A stretch of DNA of 64,000 nucleotides, from contig NZ_LMEE01000002.1 of NCBI RefSeq assembly GCF_001425305.1, forward strand, positions 127,284-191,283, read 5' to 3'. The position numbers and the translations under genes are program-made. Positions 1-7,884 of this stretch are shown here, in pieces (the first letter of the stretch is position 1; each line of letters begins with the position of its first letter). The stretch comes from Phenylobacterium sp. Root1290. GTDB taxonomy: Bacteria > Pseudomonadota > Alphaproteobacteria > Caulobacterales > Caulobacteraceae. The notes under the pieces are model-generated. The model was given only the letters and a program-made list of their open reading frames with translations, was not told the origin of the DNA and ran no database searches.

Positions 1-303
1 GAGGTGGCGTTCCGCTTCAGCGCCATGGATCTCAACGACCGCGAGGGCGCAGCAGGCCAGCCCACGCCGGCCGGCGGCGTACGCGGCGGTCGCCAACAGA
101 TCCTGGGCGCCGCCCTGCTCTGGTATCCGCGACCGCGCGTGCGGCTGATGGCCAACTATCTCCACGTCGACGTGGACCGGCTGAACCCCTCCGGCCTTGC
201 CGACCCGGACCCCTTCGGCCCGCCGCCCGCCACGCCGCCGCCGGGTGTGCAGATCGGCCAGACCTTCGACATCCTCGCCGTTCGCTTTCGGTACTCGTTT
301 TAG
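1..303 (+). CDS. C-terminal part of an OprO/OprP-like porin (5' end outside window)
   Basis: The reading frame is open from base 1 and ends at TAG 301-303, so only about the last 100 residues of an outer-membrane protein are present. The C-terminus ends in an aromatic-rich strand with terminal Phe (RFRYSF), the usual beta-barrel assembly signal. The pattern WYPRPRVRLMANYLHVDV followed by a final strand resembles the last strands of the phosphate-selective porin OprO/OprP family (family knowledge). A proline-rich loop at residues 65-82 is probably an extracellular loop. The substrate cannot be told from this fragment. The DUF202 gene starts 9 nt downstream, so the two are probably cotranscribed. 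Confidence 0.65.
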   Translation, partial: EVAFRFSAMDLNDREGAAGQPTPAGGVRGGRQQILGAALLWYPRPRVRLMANYLHVDVDRLNPSGLADPDPFGPPPATPPPGVQIGQTFDILAVRFRYSF

Positions 304-312
304 GAGAACCAG

Positions 313-717
313 ATGCCCGAAGCTTCCCCCTCGCCCGAGTTGACCGCTGCGATCACCGCCAGGGACGTCGCGATGCGCGACGTCGAACGCACGATGATCC
401 AGATCGTGCAGACCTCGATCTCGATGATCGGCTTCGGCTTCACGATCCACGCCTTCCTGCAGAACGCCGACGCCCGCGCCTCCATCGGCGTCGATCTGGA
501 TCTGGTGGCCCGGCGCATCGGCCTGGCGCTGCTCACCTTGGGACTGCTGAACCTCGCCTGGGGCCTATGGAACCAGTCGCGCTACCAGGCCGTGGTCCGG
601 CGCCGATTTCCGCTTCCCGCCGGGGTCGGCGGCTACCGCATCCGTTCCACCTTCGTGGTCGCCAGCCTGCTGCTCGCGACAGGGGCCGGAGCCTTCGTCA
701 CGACGCTGTTCCGTTAA
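313..717 (+). CDS. DUF202/YidH-like small membrane protein
   Basis: 134 residues. A polar N-terminal stretch is followed by the typical DUF202 opening (RTMIQIVQTSISMIGFGFTI) and three predicted membrane helices at about residues 35-52, 68-88 and 113-130. Family members are small inner-membrane proteins of unknown biochemical role. The start at 313 has an upstream AGGAGA at 302-307 as ribosome binding site. It sits 9 nt after the porin fragment, which suggests one transcript, but no functional link is established. Confidence 0.75.
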   Translation: MPEASPSPELTAAITARDVAMRDVERTMIQIVQTSISMIGFGFTIHAFLQNADARASIGVDLDLVARRIGLALLTLGLLNLAWGLWNQSRYQAVVRRRFPLPAGVGGYRIRSTFVVASLLLATGAGAFVTTLFR

Positions 718-828
718 GTCGTGCCATCGGCTGCGGCTGCTCGGTATTCCACCTGATAGCCACGCAGACACCTGTTCGCCAAGGTCGCGGTCACGCTCGT
801 CGACTGAGCGGCAAATGGAGGGCTGGTA

Positions 829-2073
829 ATGGTTCAGTATTTGAACCGCCCGGTGCGGAACGGGGCTTTCGCAGTTGCAACGCTCGGTCTTGGGTTCGCG
901 GGCGCGGCGCACGCTCAGGATGCACCCAATTTTGAGATCTACGGGTTCGCGCAAGTAGACTACGTGCAGGACTTCAAGCGCGTCGACCCAGACTGGGACT
1001 CCACGCTTCGTCCGTCGAAGATCCCGACGGTCGACGGCCTCTTCGGCGACGACGGTCAGAGCGTCATCAGCGTCCGCCAATCGCGGCTCGGCGTGCGTGC
1101 CCGCCAGCCTGTCGCCGGCAACGACCTGTTCGTGCGCTTCGAGTTCGACCTTTTCGGCGTCGGCGGGGACGCCGGGCAGACCACCTTCCGCCTGCGCCAC
1201 GTCTACGGCGAATGGGGCCCGATCCTCGCGGGCCAGACCAACAGCGTCTTCATGGACGGCGACAGCTTCCCCAACACGATCGACTACTGGGGACCGAACG
1301 GCATGGTCTTCCTGCGCAATCCGCAGATCCGCTACACGTACAAGACCGGATCGCACCAGTTCGCAGTCGCCGTCGAGCAGCCATCCAACGACATCGATCC
1401 CGGCAACGTTCGGCTCATCGACTCCGACATCGCCAGCGGCCTGCAGGGCGACGAAGAGTTGCCCGACCTGACCGCGCACTGGCGCTACAACGGCGACTGG
1501 GGCCACGTCCAGGTCGCCGGCATCCTGCGCCGGGTCGGCTTCGAGACCGCCGGCACGCCCAACAACGAACCCTCCGACAGCAAGACCGGCTGGGGCGTCA
1601 ACGTCACCTCCAACATCAAGGTCCTGGAGAAGGACGTCATCCACCTCGCGGCTGTCTATGGCGAGGGGATCGCCAGCTACATGAACGACGGCGGCACCGA
1701 CCTGGCGCCGGAAGCCGACCAACTGAACGCGCCCCCACCGGTCCCGGGCGGTCTGCCGCCCATCGGACTGCGCGGCGACGTCGTGCCGTTGTTCGGCGTG
1801 GTGGCCTACTACGACCACTACTGGAACGATCAGTTCAGCTCTTCCATCGGCTACAGCCGCACCCAGGTCGACAACACCAACTTCCAGGAGCCCACCGCCT
1901 TCCAGACCGCGCAGTACGCCTCAGTCAACCTGCTCTACACGCCGTCGGACAAGATCATGATGGGCGGCGAATTCCTCTGGGGCACGCGCGAAGACAAGGA
2001 CGGTGAGGAGGGCGAGGATTACCGCCTCCAGGTTTCGTTCAAATACAACTTCTCCAGCAACGACTTCCGCTGA
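829..2073 (+). CDS. DcaP-like outer-membrane porin
   Basis: 414 residues with a Sec signal peptide (hydrophobic core 12-25, probable cleavage after AHA at 29). The mature protein begins with a strand of the type FEIYGFAQVDYVQDF and carries alternating aromatic/polar beta strands throughout. The segment YGEWGPILAGQTNSVFMD and the following PNTIDYWGPNG are typical of DcaP-family trimeric porins, which in Acinetobacter admit dicarboxylates and other anionic solutes (family knowledge). Length matches the family. The C-terminus ends YNFSSNDFR rather than in Phe, a small deviation from the usual barrel signal. It is the first gene of a close run with glsA (14-nt gap) and an exported amidohydrolase (12-nt gap), suggesting uptake linked to periplasmic amide hydrolysis. 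Confidence 0.8.
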   Translation: MVQYLNRPVRNGAFAVATLGLGFAGAAHAQDAPNFEIYGFAQVDYVQDFKRVDPDWDSTLRPSKIPTVDGLFGDDGQSVISVRQSRLGVRARQPVAGNDLFVRFEFDLFGVGGDAGQTTFRLRHVYGEWGPILAGQTNSVFMDGDSFPNTIDYWGPNGMVFLRNPQIRYTYKTGSHQFAVAVEQPSNDIDPGNVRLIDSDIASGLQGDEELPDLTAHWRYNGDWGHVQVAGILRRVGFETAGTPNNEPSDSKTGWGVNVTSNIKVLEKDVIHLAAVYGEGIASYMNDGGTDLAPEADQLNAPPPVPGGLPPIGLRGDVVPLFGVVAYYDHYWNDQFSSSIGYSRTQVDNTNFQEPTAFQTAQYASVNLLYTPSDKIMMGGEFLWGTREDKDGEEGEDYRLQVSFKYNFSSNDFR

Positions 2074-2087
2074 TCGAGAGCAATCCG

Positions 2088-3122
2088 ATGACAACCTACA
2101 ACGCTTCGCGGCGCGACCTCGCCAAGGTCATCGCCTTCATGGGCGCCGCCGCGGCGACGCCGGCCCTCGCCCAGCCCCGCGCCGCCGCTCCCGGGAACAT
2201 CGACGCGGCGGTCAAGGCGGCCCACGCGCAGTACAAGAGCCTGAACGAAGGCAAGAACGCCGACTACATCCCGGCTCTCGCCCAGGTCCCGTCGCACTAC
2301 TTCGGCATCGGGCTCGTCACGCCGACCGGCGCCTCGTCCTTCGTCGGCGACATCGAGCCGAAGTTCTCCATTCAGTCGATCTCCAAGGTTTTCACCCTCG
2401 CCCTGGTGTTCCAGGAATCTGGCCAGGACCTGGTTGAAAACAGCATCGGCGTGGACGCCACCGGCCAGGTCTTCAACTCGATCGTCGCCGTCGAACAGTT
2501 TCGCGGCAAGGAGATGAACCCGTTGGTGAACCCCGGCGCGATCGCCACGACCGGCATGGTCAAGGGGTCCAGCGCCGACGAGGTCTGGCGCAAGATCCTT
2601 GGCATTCACAGCGACTTCGCGGGACGCCAGCTCGACGTCGATGAAGTCGTCTACAAGTCCGAAGCCGACACCAACCAACGCAACCGGGCGATCGGGCAAC
2701 TGATGTCGGCCTATGAGCGGTTCCCAGGCGATCCGGCGCAGGCGACTGACCTGTACACCCGCCAATGCGCGATCGCGGTGAACGCCAAGGATCTGAGCAT
2801 CATGGCCGGAACTCTGGCCAACGGCGGCCGAAACCCCGTCACCCGCAAGCAGGTCATAGACCCACGCCACGTGCCGGGCCTGCTGGCCGTCATGGCCACG
2901 GCAGGCCTCTATGACGACAGCGGCAAGTGGCTGTTCCGCACCGGTTTGCCGGCCAAGAGCGGCGTCGGCGGCGGCCTCATCGCGGTTTCGCCCGGCAAGT
3001 TCGGCCTCGGAACCTTCGCCCCGCCTCTGGACGCCGCGGGCAACAGCGTGCGGGGGCAGCGCGCCATCGCCTCGATATCCAACACACTGGGCGGCAACCC
3101 CTACTCCGTGCAGCCCGTCTAA
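2088..3122 (+). CDS. glsA: glutaminase A with Tat-type signal
   Basis: 344 residues; converts L-glutamine to L-glutamate and ammonia. The serine-dependent glutaminase signature is intact: Ser97-x-x-Lys100 in FSIQSISKVF, Asn148 in MNPLVNPGA, the SEADTNQRNR segment around 191-200, and the GLPAKSGVGGG loop at 286-296. Unlike the usual cytoplasmic enzyme it carries an N-terminal twin-arginine-like signal (Arg8-Arg9, then a hydrophobic stretch ending ALAQ near 29), so a periplasmic location is inferred. The start at 2088 lies 14 nt after the porin stop. Neighbours are a porin and an exported amidohydrolase. Other serine-active amidohydrolases are an unlikely alternative given the full motif set. 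Confidence 0.9.
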   Translation: MTTYNASRRDLAKVIAFMGAAAATPALAQPRAAAPGNIDAAVKAAHAQYKSLNEGKNADYIPALAQVPSHYFGIGLVTPTGASSFVGDIEPKFSIQSISKVFTLALVFQESGQDLVENSIGVDATGQVFNSIVAVEQFRGKEMNPLVNPGAIATTGMVKGSSADEVWRKILGIHSDFAGRQLDVDEVVYKSEADTNQRNRAIGQLMSAYERFPGDPAQATDLYTRQCAIAVNAKDLSIMAGTLANGGRNPVTRKQVIDPRHVPGLLAVMATAGLYDDSGKWLFRTGLPAKSGVGGGLIAVSPGKFGLGTFAPPLDAAGNSVRGQRAIASISNTLGGNPYSVQPV

Positions 3123-3134
3123 TCGGAGGAAGCC

Positions 3135-4253
3135 ATGCGGAACGGCGAAGCGTCCAACGCGCTGTCCCGGCGCATAGCTGGCGCCGTTCGGATGCTGGCT
3201 GTCGGCTTGTCGGCATGTTCAGCCTTGGCCGCCGCGCAAGGCGCGCAAGCGGCCGAGCGCTGCGTTTTCAGCGACTCCCACTTTCACCTCACCAACTACA
3301 TTCAGGAAGGCCCCACCGCCGGCCAGGCCCTGAAGGTCATGGGCGACAAGCTATGCCGCTCGACGTTGTTCGGAATCCCGCTGCAGCAACAGTGGGCCTA
3401 TCATATCAGCGGTGACATCGCCCCGGCGTACTACCTGGAGAGCGACGCGCCCCTCTACTATTACTCCTTCACCGACGCCGCGATCGCCGCCGCCTACAAC
3501 GCCTTGCCGCCAGCCGACCGTGCGCGCTTCGACCCCATGATCACTGGCTTCAATCCCGCGGACATGTACGCCGCCGATCACGTGCGTCGCGTGTTGACGA
3601 CCTATCCGGGCGTCTTCTCGGGCATCGGCGAGTTTTCGATCCACAAGGAGTTTGTCTCGCCGAAGATCGCCGGCGGTCCAGCGGGGCTCACCGACCCTGC
3701 GCTGGCGCGCCTGCTGGACTTCAGCGGCGAGGTTGGGCTCGTGGCGATCCTCCACAACGACCTGGTCATGCCCTTCACCAAGGACGACAAGGTGCGGCCC
3801 TATTTCGAGCAGCTGCGCGCCCTGCTCGCCCGGCACCCGCGCACCACCATCATCTGGGCGCACATGGGTCTCGGCCGGATTGTGACGCCCGTGAAGTCCC
3901 ACGCCGCGCTCATTGAGGAGATGATCAATGACCCGGCCCTCAAGCATGTCTATTTCGACATCTCTTGGGACGAGGTCGCCAAGTACGTGGTGGCCAGCGA
4001 AGAGGCCACGCAGATCACGGCCGACCTCATAAACCGGCATCCAGACCGTTTCCTGTTCGGCAGCGACGTCGTCGCGCCGACGACAACCGAGAAGTACATG
4101 TCGGTCTACGAGATGTACCAGCCGCTTTGGGCGAAACTCACCCCGACGGCCCGCGAGAAAATTCTCAAAGGCAACTATGCGCGCATATTCGACACCGCGC
4201 GCGTTCGCGTGCGGGCCTGGGAAAAGGCGAATGTCGGGGCGGCGGCGCGTTAA
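3135..4253 (+). CDS. exported amidohydrolase-family metal hydrolase
   Basis: 372 residues. The amidohydrolase-2 type TIM barrel is indicated by an early H-x-H (His49, His51 in DSHFHL), His207 (ILHND), His243 (WAHMG) and Asp311 (FGSDV), spaced as expected for the metal-binding and catalytic residues. The N-terminus is an export signal with two arginines (SRR, 11-13) and a hydrophobic core. LSAC at 25-28 could be a lipobox with lipidation at Cys28, otherwise cleavage follows AQAA near 40. The substrate is unknown. It is the third gene of a close run with the DcaP-like porin and glutaminase (12-nt gap, AGGA upstream), so an envelope role on amides or related compounds is inferred. Confidence 0.75.
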   Translation: MRNGEASNALSRRIAGAVRMLAVGLSACSALAAAQGAQAAERCVFSDSHFHLTNYIQEGPTAGQALKVMGDKLCRSTLFGIPLQQQWAYHISGDIAPAYYLESDAPLYYYSFTDAAIAAAYNALPPADRARFDPMITGFNPADMYAADHVRRVLTTYPGVFSGIGEFSIHKEFVSPKIAGGPAGLTDPALARLLDFSGEVGLVAILHNDLVMPFTKDDKVRPYFEQLRALLARHPRTTIIWAHMGLGRIVTPVKSHAALIEEMINDPALKHVYFDISWDEVAKYVVASEEATQITADLINRHPDRFLFGSDVVAPTTTEKYMSVYEMYQPLWAKLTPTAREKILKGNYARIFDTARVRVRAWEKANVGAAAR

Positions 4254-4260
4254 GCGCCCG

Positions 4261-4980
4261 CTAAGGCGGCGGTTGCCCTTGGCCTGGATCCGGGACCGTC
4301 ACATAGACCACGGTGTCACCCTGATAGCGCGGCTCGTAATACATGCCGCCGCAATAGTAGTAGGACGAGTAATAGGCCGAGCAGCCGTAGGGCAGCGAAT
4401 GGTACATCGAGCCATAGACGGCCGCTGACGTGACCGCCGCCGCCGTTCCGAAGGCTATGCCCGCGCCGATTGGGTGATCGTCCCAGCCGCCCCAGCCCCA
4501 GTCATTGTCGCCATCGATATTGATGTCGTTTCCGACGTTGATATCGCCACGATTTATGTTGTTTCGGCCACCGTCTGCGCGCGCGGGCAACTGCCCCGCA
4601 TTCGGCCGGTTGCCAGCATAGCCGCCTGCGGGACGACTGCCGGCGTACGCGCCCTGCCCCGCCGCCGGCCGGTTTCCCGCATACGCTCCCTGGCCGCCTG
4701 AAGGCCTGGAGCCCGCATAGGCGCCTTGCGTACGGCTACCGCCAGAGCTCGACCTGCCGGCCATGGAGCCGCTGCTTTGTCTGGGCGGCGCACTCATGCT
4801 GCGTGAGCTCCCCCCCATGGAGCCACGGCTCATCGAAGAGCCCCGGCTCATGCTCGACATGCCGCCGCCGCGGACGCCGCCGCCGCCGCGCCCCCGCGCA
4901 TAGCTGTCGAACGCCGCCATGCAGACGATGGAGACAATCGCCGCCCCTAGGGTGGCCCGATACATGTGCGCCTTGGACAT
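4261..4980 (-). CDS. secreted Gly/Ser-rich repeat protein of unknown function
   Basis: 239 residues. An N-terminal signal-like segment (8-27) is followed by a low-complexity Gly/Ser/Arg region, then about five imperfect copies of a G-A-Y-A-G-x-R-P repeat (roughly residues 85-128). Next comes an Asn/Asp-rich patch and a C-terminal domain rich in Tyr with LPYGC, YYYCGGMYYEP and VVYVTVPDP. That C-terminal pattern resembles the small Tyr/Cys module found at the ends of many exported proteobacterial proteins (DUF6515-like, from memory). The gene starts 13 nt after the DUF2092 gene and is probably cotranscribed with it. It ends 7 nt from the convergent amidohydrolase. Function not recognised. Confidence 0.65.
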   Translation of the reverse strand: MSKAHMYRATLGAAIVSIVCMAAFDSYARGRGGGGVRGGGMSSMSRGSSMSRGSMGGSSRSMSAPPRQSSGSMAGRSSSGGSRTQGAYAGSRPSGGQGAYAGNRPAAGQGAYAGSRPAGGYAGNRPNAGQLPARADGGRNNINRGDINVGNDINIDGDNDWGWGGWDDHPIGAGIAFGTAAAVTSAAVYGSMYHSLPYGCSAYYSSYYYCGGMYYEPRYQGDTVVYVTVPDPGQGQPPP

Positions 4981-4993
4981 GGTCTTGGCCTCT

Positions 4994-5737
4994 TCAGCGC
5001 TGCGCCATCAGCCGGATCGGCTTGGCGTCGCTTGCCGGTGTGAAGGTGAAGTCCTGCTGCGTCAGCTTGGGGTTCTCCGTCCAGGTCAACCGCGCGACAT
5101 AGGTCGGGCCGGTCGGATCCGTCCGGTCGATGATGACCAGCTTCTTGGGCAGCGGCCGATCGCCCTTCTGGATCCAGATCTGCCAATCCATGTCCTTCTC
5201 GCGGAAGGCGTAGTGTTCGGTCGGGACGCCATCGATGGTCGCCGGGCCGACGACGAAGCCGGAAATCAGCTGGTCTTCTCGCGTCTTGTCGCCGTTCCAG
5301 TGGAACAGGTCTTCGAGCGGCAGAGATATCCCGTACCGATCGTGGATCGCGTCCAGGGTCGCGACGTTGGTCGCCGGCGCGTCGACCGTCGCGTAGTACT
5401 TCAGCTCCGGGGCCGAGACGGTGAACGTCTTGCCGTCGTAGACGAACCTCCGGTTCTTGATGTCGCTCTTCAGCTCGATGACGAAGCCGTCGGGACGTCG
5501 GACCTTGTAGTCAGTCACGCCGTCCAGCTGCAGCCGCTGACCATCGACCGTCACCAGGTCCAGGGTCGTATTGGCCGTCAGTCCGAACGTCTTGAGGGTG
5601 TCGAGGTAAGCGCCCATGCGCTTCAGCGCCTTCAGCGCGTCCTCTTCTACTTCGGTGGGGGGAGGCGCCTGCGCTGCCGCGCTCCCAGCTCCAAGGCAGA
5701 GCGCTACGGCAGTGGCCAGGGCGGTGAGCATCCGCAT
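4994..5737 (-). CDS. DUF2092 exported protein
   Basis: 247 residues from the ATG at 5737, chosen because it directly precedes a clean signal peptide (about 1-22, ending SAAAQ). A longer frame to 5872 adds 45 charged residues with no domain. The body matches the DUF2092 type: an N-terminal helix (LKALKRMGAYLDTLKTF), a run of outer-membrane-lipoprotein-like beta strands, and the segment DMDWQIWIQKGDRPLPKK near the middle-to-end. The family is periplasmic and of unknown function, with a LolA-like fold suggested for it. The secreted Gly/Ser-rich protein follows by 13 nt. The tRNA gene lies upstream on the same strand. Confidence 0.8.
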   Translation of the reverse strand: MRMLTALATAVALCLGAGSAAAQAPPPTEVEEDALKALKRMGAYLDTLKTFGLTANTTLDLVTVDGQRLQLDGVTDYKVRRPDGFVIELKSDIKNRRFVYDGKTFTVSAPELKYYATVDAPATNVATLDAIHDRYGISLPLEDLFHWNGDKTREDQLISGFVVGPATIDGVPTEHYAFREKDMDWQIWIQKGDRPLPKKLVIIDRTDPTGPTYVARLTWTENPKLTQQDFTFTPASDAKPIRLMAQR

Positions 5738-5875
5738 CGTCAGTCCCCGAGCTTTGGGGCCGCCGATGCGGCCCACATCGATCGGATGTTGTCTTCCCAA
5801 CGCGGCCCGGCCGCCATTGGTAGAAACCCTAGTTCCGGCTGACGGATGACCTCGGCGCTTCCGCGCGCACATCGC

Positions 5876-5951
5876 TGGTGGGCCCGGTAGGACTCGAACC
5901 TACAACCAGACCGTTATGAGCGGTCGGCTCTAACCATTGAGCTACAGGCCC
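5876..5951 (-). tRNA. tRNA with CAU anticodon, best read as tRNA-Ile2 (lysidine type)
   Basis: A 76-nt cloverleaf on the minus strand with CCA encoded (5876-5878). The acceptor stem is GGGCCTG/CGGGCCC, the D arm TAGCTCAATGGTTAGAGC, the anticodon loop CTCATAA and the T loop GGTTCGAGTCC. CAU could decode Met or, after lysidine modification by TilS, the AUA Ile codon. The acceptor stem has C4-G69 and C5-G68, the pairs reported as TilS determinants in E. coli tRNA-Ile2, whereas elongator tRNA-Met there has U4-A69 and A5-U68. The initiator tRNA is excluded because the anticodon stem lacks three consecutive G-C pairs. Ile2 is therefore the better call but not proven. Confidence 0.9.
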
Positions 5952-6104
5952 CTGCAGCGACGCAGGGCTGCGGGTTACCATGACCTGCACGCGCCTTAAA
6001 GCTGCCGTTCAGCTTGGCTTTGTCAGAACATGCAACCTCCGCTCGTCGCTCGGCGTTCGGAGACCTCAATCCCGCCCGTCAGGCGGGCGTTTCTGGAGAT
6101 TTCG

Positions 6105-6845
6105 ATGAAGACCTTCGTCCGCGCCGGCGCTTTGGCCCTGATGCTCGCCACCGCCGCCGCGCCCGCCGCCTTCGCTCAAACCGCTCGCACCTCGGCAGAC
6201 TCGATGTTCCAGACCACGACGCTCAATCTGTCGGCCTACGGCGAAGCCCGCGTGGCGCCGGACAAGGCGACCATCAACCTCGGCGTCGTCACCGAAGCGC
6301 CGACCGCCGCCGGCGCGCTGGCCGCCAACAACGAGCAGATGAACTCGGTTATCGCCGCCCTGCGCAAGGCCGGCATCGCCGAGAAGGACATCCAGACCTC
6401 GGGCCTGAACCTCAACGCCCAGTACGACTATGTGCAGAACGAACCGCCGAAGCTGCGCGGCTACCAAGCCTCCAACCAGGTGACGATCACCGTCAACGAC
6501 CTCGCCAAGCTGGGCGTGGCCGTCGACGCCACGGTCAAGGCCGGCGCCAATCAAGTCAACGGGATCTCCTTTGGCCTGAAGGACCCGACGGCCGCCGAGA
6601 ACGCCGCCCGTCAGGACGCTGTGAAGGCCCTGACCGCCAAGGCCGACCTCTACGCCAAGGCCACCGGCCATCGGATCAGCCGACTGGTGAACCTCAGCGA
6701 AGGCGGCGGCTACATGCCCTCGCCTCCGCCCGCGCCGATGATGGCCTATGCGCGTATGGAAAAGGATTCCGGCGGCGCGCCGATCGCCGCCGGCGAACTG
6801 AACGTCCGCGTGGACATCACCGGTCTCTACGAAATGTCGCGCTAA
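6105..6845 (+). CDS. SIMPL-domain (DUF541/YggE-like) periplasmic protein
   Basis: 246 residues from ATG 6105, which has GGAG at 6095-6098. The longer frame from 6030 adds no recognisable sequence. A signal peptide (1-24, AAFAQ) is followed by a SIMPL/DUF541 domain: LSAYGEARVAPDKATINLGV near the start of the mature protein, then the conserved IQTSGLNLNAQYDY and YQASNQVTITVNDL segments. The family (YggE in E. coli) is periplasmic or membrane-linked and connected with oxidative-stress tolerance, but its biochemical role is not settled. A strong hairpin just after the stop probably ends transcription on both sides. Confidence 0.88.
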   Translation: MKTFVRAGALALMLATAAAPAAFAQTARTSADSMFQTTTLNLSAYGEARVAPDKATINLGVVTEAPTAAGALAANNEQMNSVIAALRKAGIAEKDIQTSGLNLNAQYDYVQNEPPKLRGYQASNQVTITVNDLAKLGVAVDATVKAGANQVNGISFGLKDPTAAENAARQDAVKALTAKADLYAKATGHRISRLVNLSEGGGYMPSPPPAPMMAYARMEKDSGGAPIAAGELNVRVDITGLYEMSR

Positions 6846-6851
6846 GTCGTG

Positions 6852-6875
6852 GGCCCTTCCCTTCGGGGGAGGGCC
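6852..6875. terminator. bidirectional hairpin between the SIMPL gene and the facing lipoprotein gene
   Basis: A 10-bp stem GGCCCTTCCC / GGGGAGGGCC (one G-T pair) closes a TTCG tetraloop at 6862-6865. It lies 7 nt after the SIMPL stop and touches the stop codon of the convergent lipoprotein gene. There is only a short T-containing tail, so it is a plausible but not perfect intrinsic terminator for both genes. Confidence 0.6.
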
Positions 6876-7330
6876 TACTTCGCCCCGAGGCCAGCCCTTG
6901 CGAAGGCGGTCTTCAGCTTGTCGGCGATGACCACGCCCGGCGGCACGAGGTCGCCTTCCATGACCGCGGCGTAGGTCAGCTCCCCGCCTTCGATCGGCCC
7001 GGCCGCCCACGCGACCAGCCGAGAACCGTCGGCGTTGCTGCGGCAACTCGCGGTCTGCGCGGCGCCCGCCGTCGGCGCGGCGCGAAGCAATTGTTCAACG
7101 GTTCGAACGCCGGGGTCGTCGCAGCCCGGGAGCTTGCGGCCGCAGACCACGTGGGTCCCGTACTGGTAGACGACCTTGCCCTGCTCGGCGATCAGCACGC
7201 AGGTGCCTGGATCGCCGATGGCGTCGGACACCGCCTGATCCAGCACGTACTTCTTGATCCCCGCCGGGGCGCTCGGCGCGCAGCCGCTGAGGACAGCGAC
7301 CGACAGACCAAGCGCGGCCAGCAGGCGCAT
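6875..7330 (-). CDS. putative lipoprotein, unknown function
   Basis: About 151 residues with an N-terminal lipoprotein signal (LSGC lipobox, Cys at about 17). The mature part has five further cysteines, two of them in a CGRKLPGCDD motif. It ends in a helix-like segment (IADKLKTAFARAGLG). No family is recognised. The ATG at 7330 overlaps the panD stop as TGATG. A GTG one codon earlier is an equivalent alternative. This arrangement suggests translational coupling to panD, but no functional connection is evident. Confidence 0.6.
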   Translation of the reverse strand: MRLLAALGLSVAVLSGCAPSAPAGIKKYVLDQAVSDAIGDPGTCVLIAEQGKVVYQYGTHVVCGRKLPGCDDPGVRTVEQLLRAAPTAGAAQTASCRSNADGSRLVAWAAGPIEGGELTYAAVMEGDLVPPGVVIADKLKTAFARAGLGAK

Positions 7331-7686
7331 CACGCGGCCTGCTTGATCTCGTTGCCGTCATCCAGCAGCACGACGCTGGGCGAGTAGTTGCGGGCCTCTT
7401 CGGCCGGCAGCATGCCGTAGGTCACGACGATCACCTTGTCGCCCTTTTGCACCAGGCGAGCGGCCGCGCCGTTGACGCCGATCACCTTGGATCCGCGCGG
7501 CGCTTCGATGGCGTAGGTGGTGAACCGCGCGCCGGTGGTGATGTTCAGAACGTCCACTTGTTCGTGGGGAAGAATGCCTGATGCGTCCAGCAGATCGCGG
7601 TCGATCGCGATGGAGCCTTCATACTCAAGATCGGCCTGAGTCACCGTCGCGCGGTGAAGCTTGGCCTTCATCAGGGTCACCAGCAT
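7330..7686 (-). CDS. panD: aspartate 1-decarboxylase
   Basis: 118 residues from the ATG at 7686; upstream in-frame codons encode nothing like PanD. It decarboxylates L-aspartate to beta-alanine for pantothenate and CoA synthesis. The sequence shows [20 protein letters not shown], with Gly24-Ser25 as the self-cleavage site that generates the pyruvoyl group, and [27 protein letters not shown] further on, as expected of the family. Length is standard. The next gene (lipoprotein) overlaps by one base at TGATG. No other pantothenate gene is in the window. Confidence 0.95.
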   Translation of the reverse strand: MLVTLMKAKLHRATVTQADLEYEGSIAIDRDLLDASGILPHEQVDVLNITTGARFTTYAIEAPRGSKVIGVNGAAARLVQKGDKVIVVTYGMLPAEEARNYSPSVVLLDDGNEIKQAA

Positions 7687-7884
7687 AGGCGGTCCTTCCA
7701 AGTGCGGCGCACAATCCCTCCAAAACGAAGGGCCGCCGGATATAGCGTCGATTGCCCAACACCACAATTGCGGCGGCGCAGCAAGGTTGACCTAACGGCA
7801 ATATGTCGCGGGCGAACAACGCTCTCTGGGATGACATATACCCAATGAAATCCGCCATTTACCCGCGCCGATTCGCGCAGAAGA

